From contig JAYVSU010000114.1 of assembly GCA_043775055.1 (NCBI GenBank), positions 1 through 14,245 on the forward strand: DNA of 14,245 nt, read 5' to 3'. How positions within the stretch are numbered: the first letter of the stretch is position 1; each line of letters opens with the position of its first letter. Position numbers and translations under genes: made by a program. This document shows, in pieces, positions 14,199 through 14,245 of this stretch. Below the pieces are notes generated by a model that was given only the letters and a program-made list of their open reading frames with translations, was not told the origin of the DNA and searched no databases. This DNA comes from Aalborgiella sp043775055. GTDB taxonomy: Bacteria > Pseudomonadota > Gammaproteobacteria > Burkholderiales > Burkholderiaceae_C.

Positions 14199-14245
14199 TT
14201 GATAAAAATAGGTATTACAGACGTTCTAAACTCAGCGCAGCTAAA
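14195..14245 (+). CDS. Transposase, first 17 codons only (IS1595-like)
   Basis: The frame runs open to the window edge as MIDKNRYYRRSKLSAAK. The NRYYRRSK(L/I)SxAK pattern resembles, from memory, the N-terminus of IS1595-family transposases, which begin with a short basic segment before a helix-turn-helix. With so few residues the family call is tentative. The gene continues beyond the window. Confidence 0.5.
   Translation, partial: MIDKNRYYRRSKLSAAK

Larger units (their letters stand above)
14148..14245 (+). mobile_element. Probable left end of an insertion sequence (IS1595-like)
   Basis: The dispersed repeat breaks off at 14147/14148 and the next bases are GGGTCTTAGG. A short leader frame and the start of a probable transposase follow within 50 bp. 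This compact layout fits an insertion-sequence terminus. The right end and target duplication lie outside the window, so the boundary and family are inferred. Confidence 0.45.

Overview
The window looks like a chromosomal segment of a betaproteobacterium, most likely family Comamonadaceae (Rhodoferax/Polaromonas-like). This rests on the protein flavour, the corC-lnt and glyQ neighbourhood, moderately GC-rich core genes, and short interspersed palindromic elements of a type I associate with that family. The genus is an inference. No RNA gene or CRISPR array was found.

Layout, left to right. (1) 1-3281, minus strand: an accessory insert with the start of a ribbon-helix-helix antitoxin gene (cut by the window edge), then a single-polypeptide MmeI-like (type IIL) restriction-modification enzyme. 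Its ATG overlaps the glyQ stop codon by one base. In related genomes glyS usually follows glyQ, so the insert appears to split that pair. (2) 3281-7602: housekeeping genes glyQ and corC-lnt (minus strand), with a signal-peptide-less solute-binding-protein homologue on the plus strand between them. (3) 7721-10479: a GNAT acetyltransferase, an NAD(P)-binding epimerase-like protein, a DUF2867 protein and a complete RelBE-type toxin-antitoxin pair with a recognisable promoter/operator. (4) 10562-14097: a sugar ABC importer as two divergent operons. The lipoprotein binding protein and RbsC-like permease run leftward; the single-domain ATPase and an RbsD/FucU-like mutarotase run rightward. They share a 271-bp regulatory region. 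(5) 14148-14245: the apparent left end of an insertion sequence with the first 17 codons of a probable transposase.

The most interesting layer is small repeats that have invaded genes. A GC-rich hairpin element sits in frame inside glyQ and adds about 24 residues to an essential synthetase subunit. A separate AT-rich element of about 46-63 bp occurs in at least five same-orientation copies. One is read in frame inside lnt, two abut or overlap annotated-start regions and create false N-terminal extensions, one lies in a convergent 3' junction, and one is cut by the insertion sequence at the right edge.

The sugar importer shows a layered regulatory design visible in the sequence: a near-consensus promoter for the binding protein, a stem-loop at its transcript start, an intrinsic terminator between binding protein and permease, and a CpG-centred palindrome in the likely promoter of the ATPase operon.
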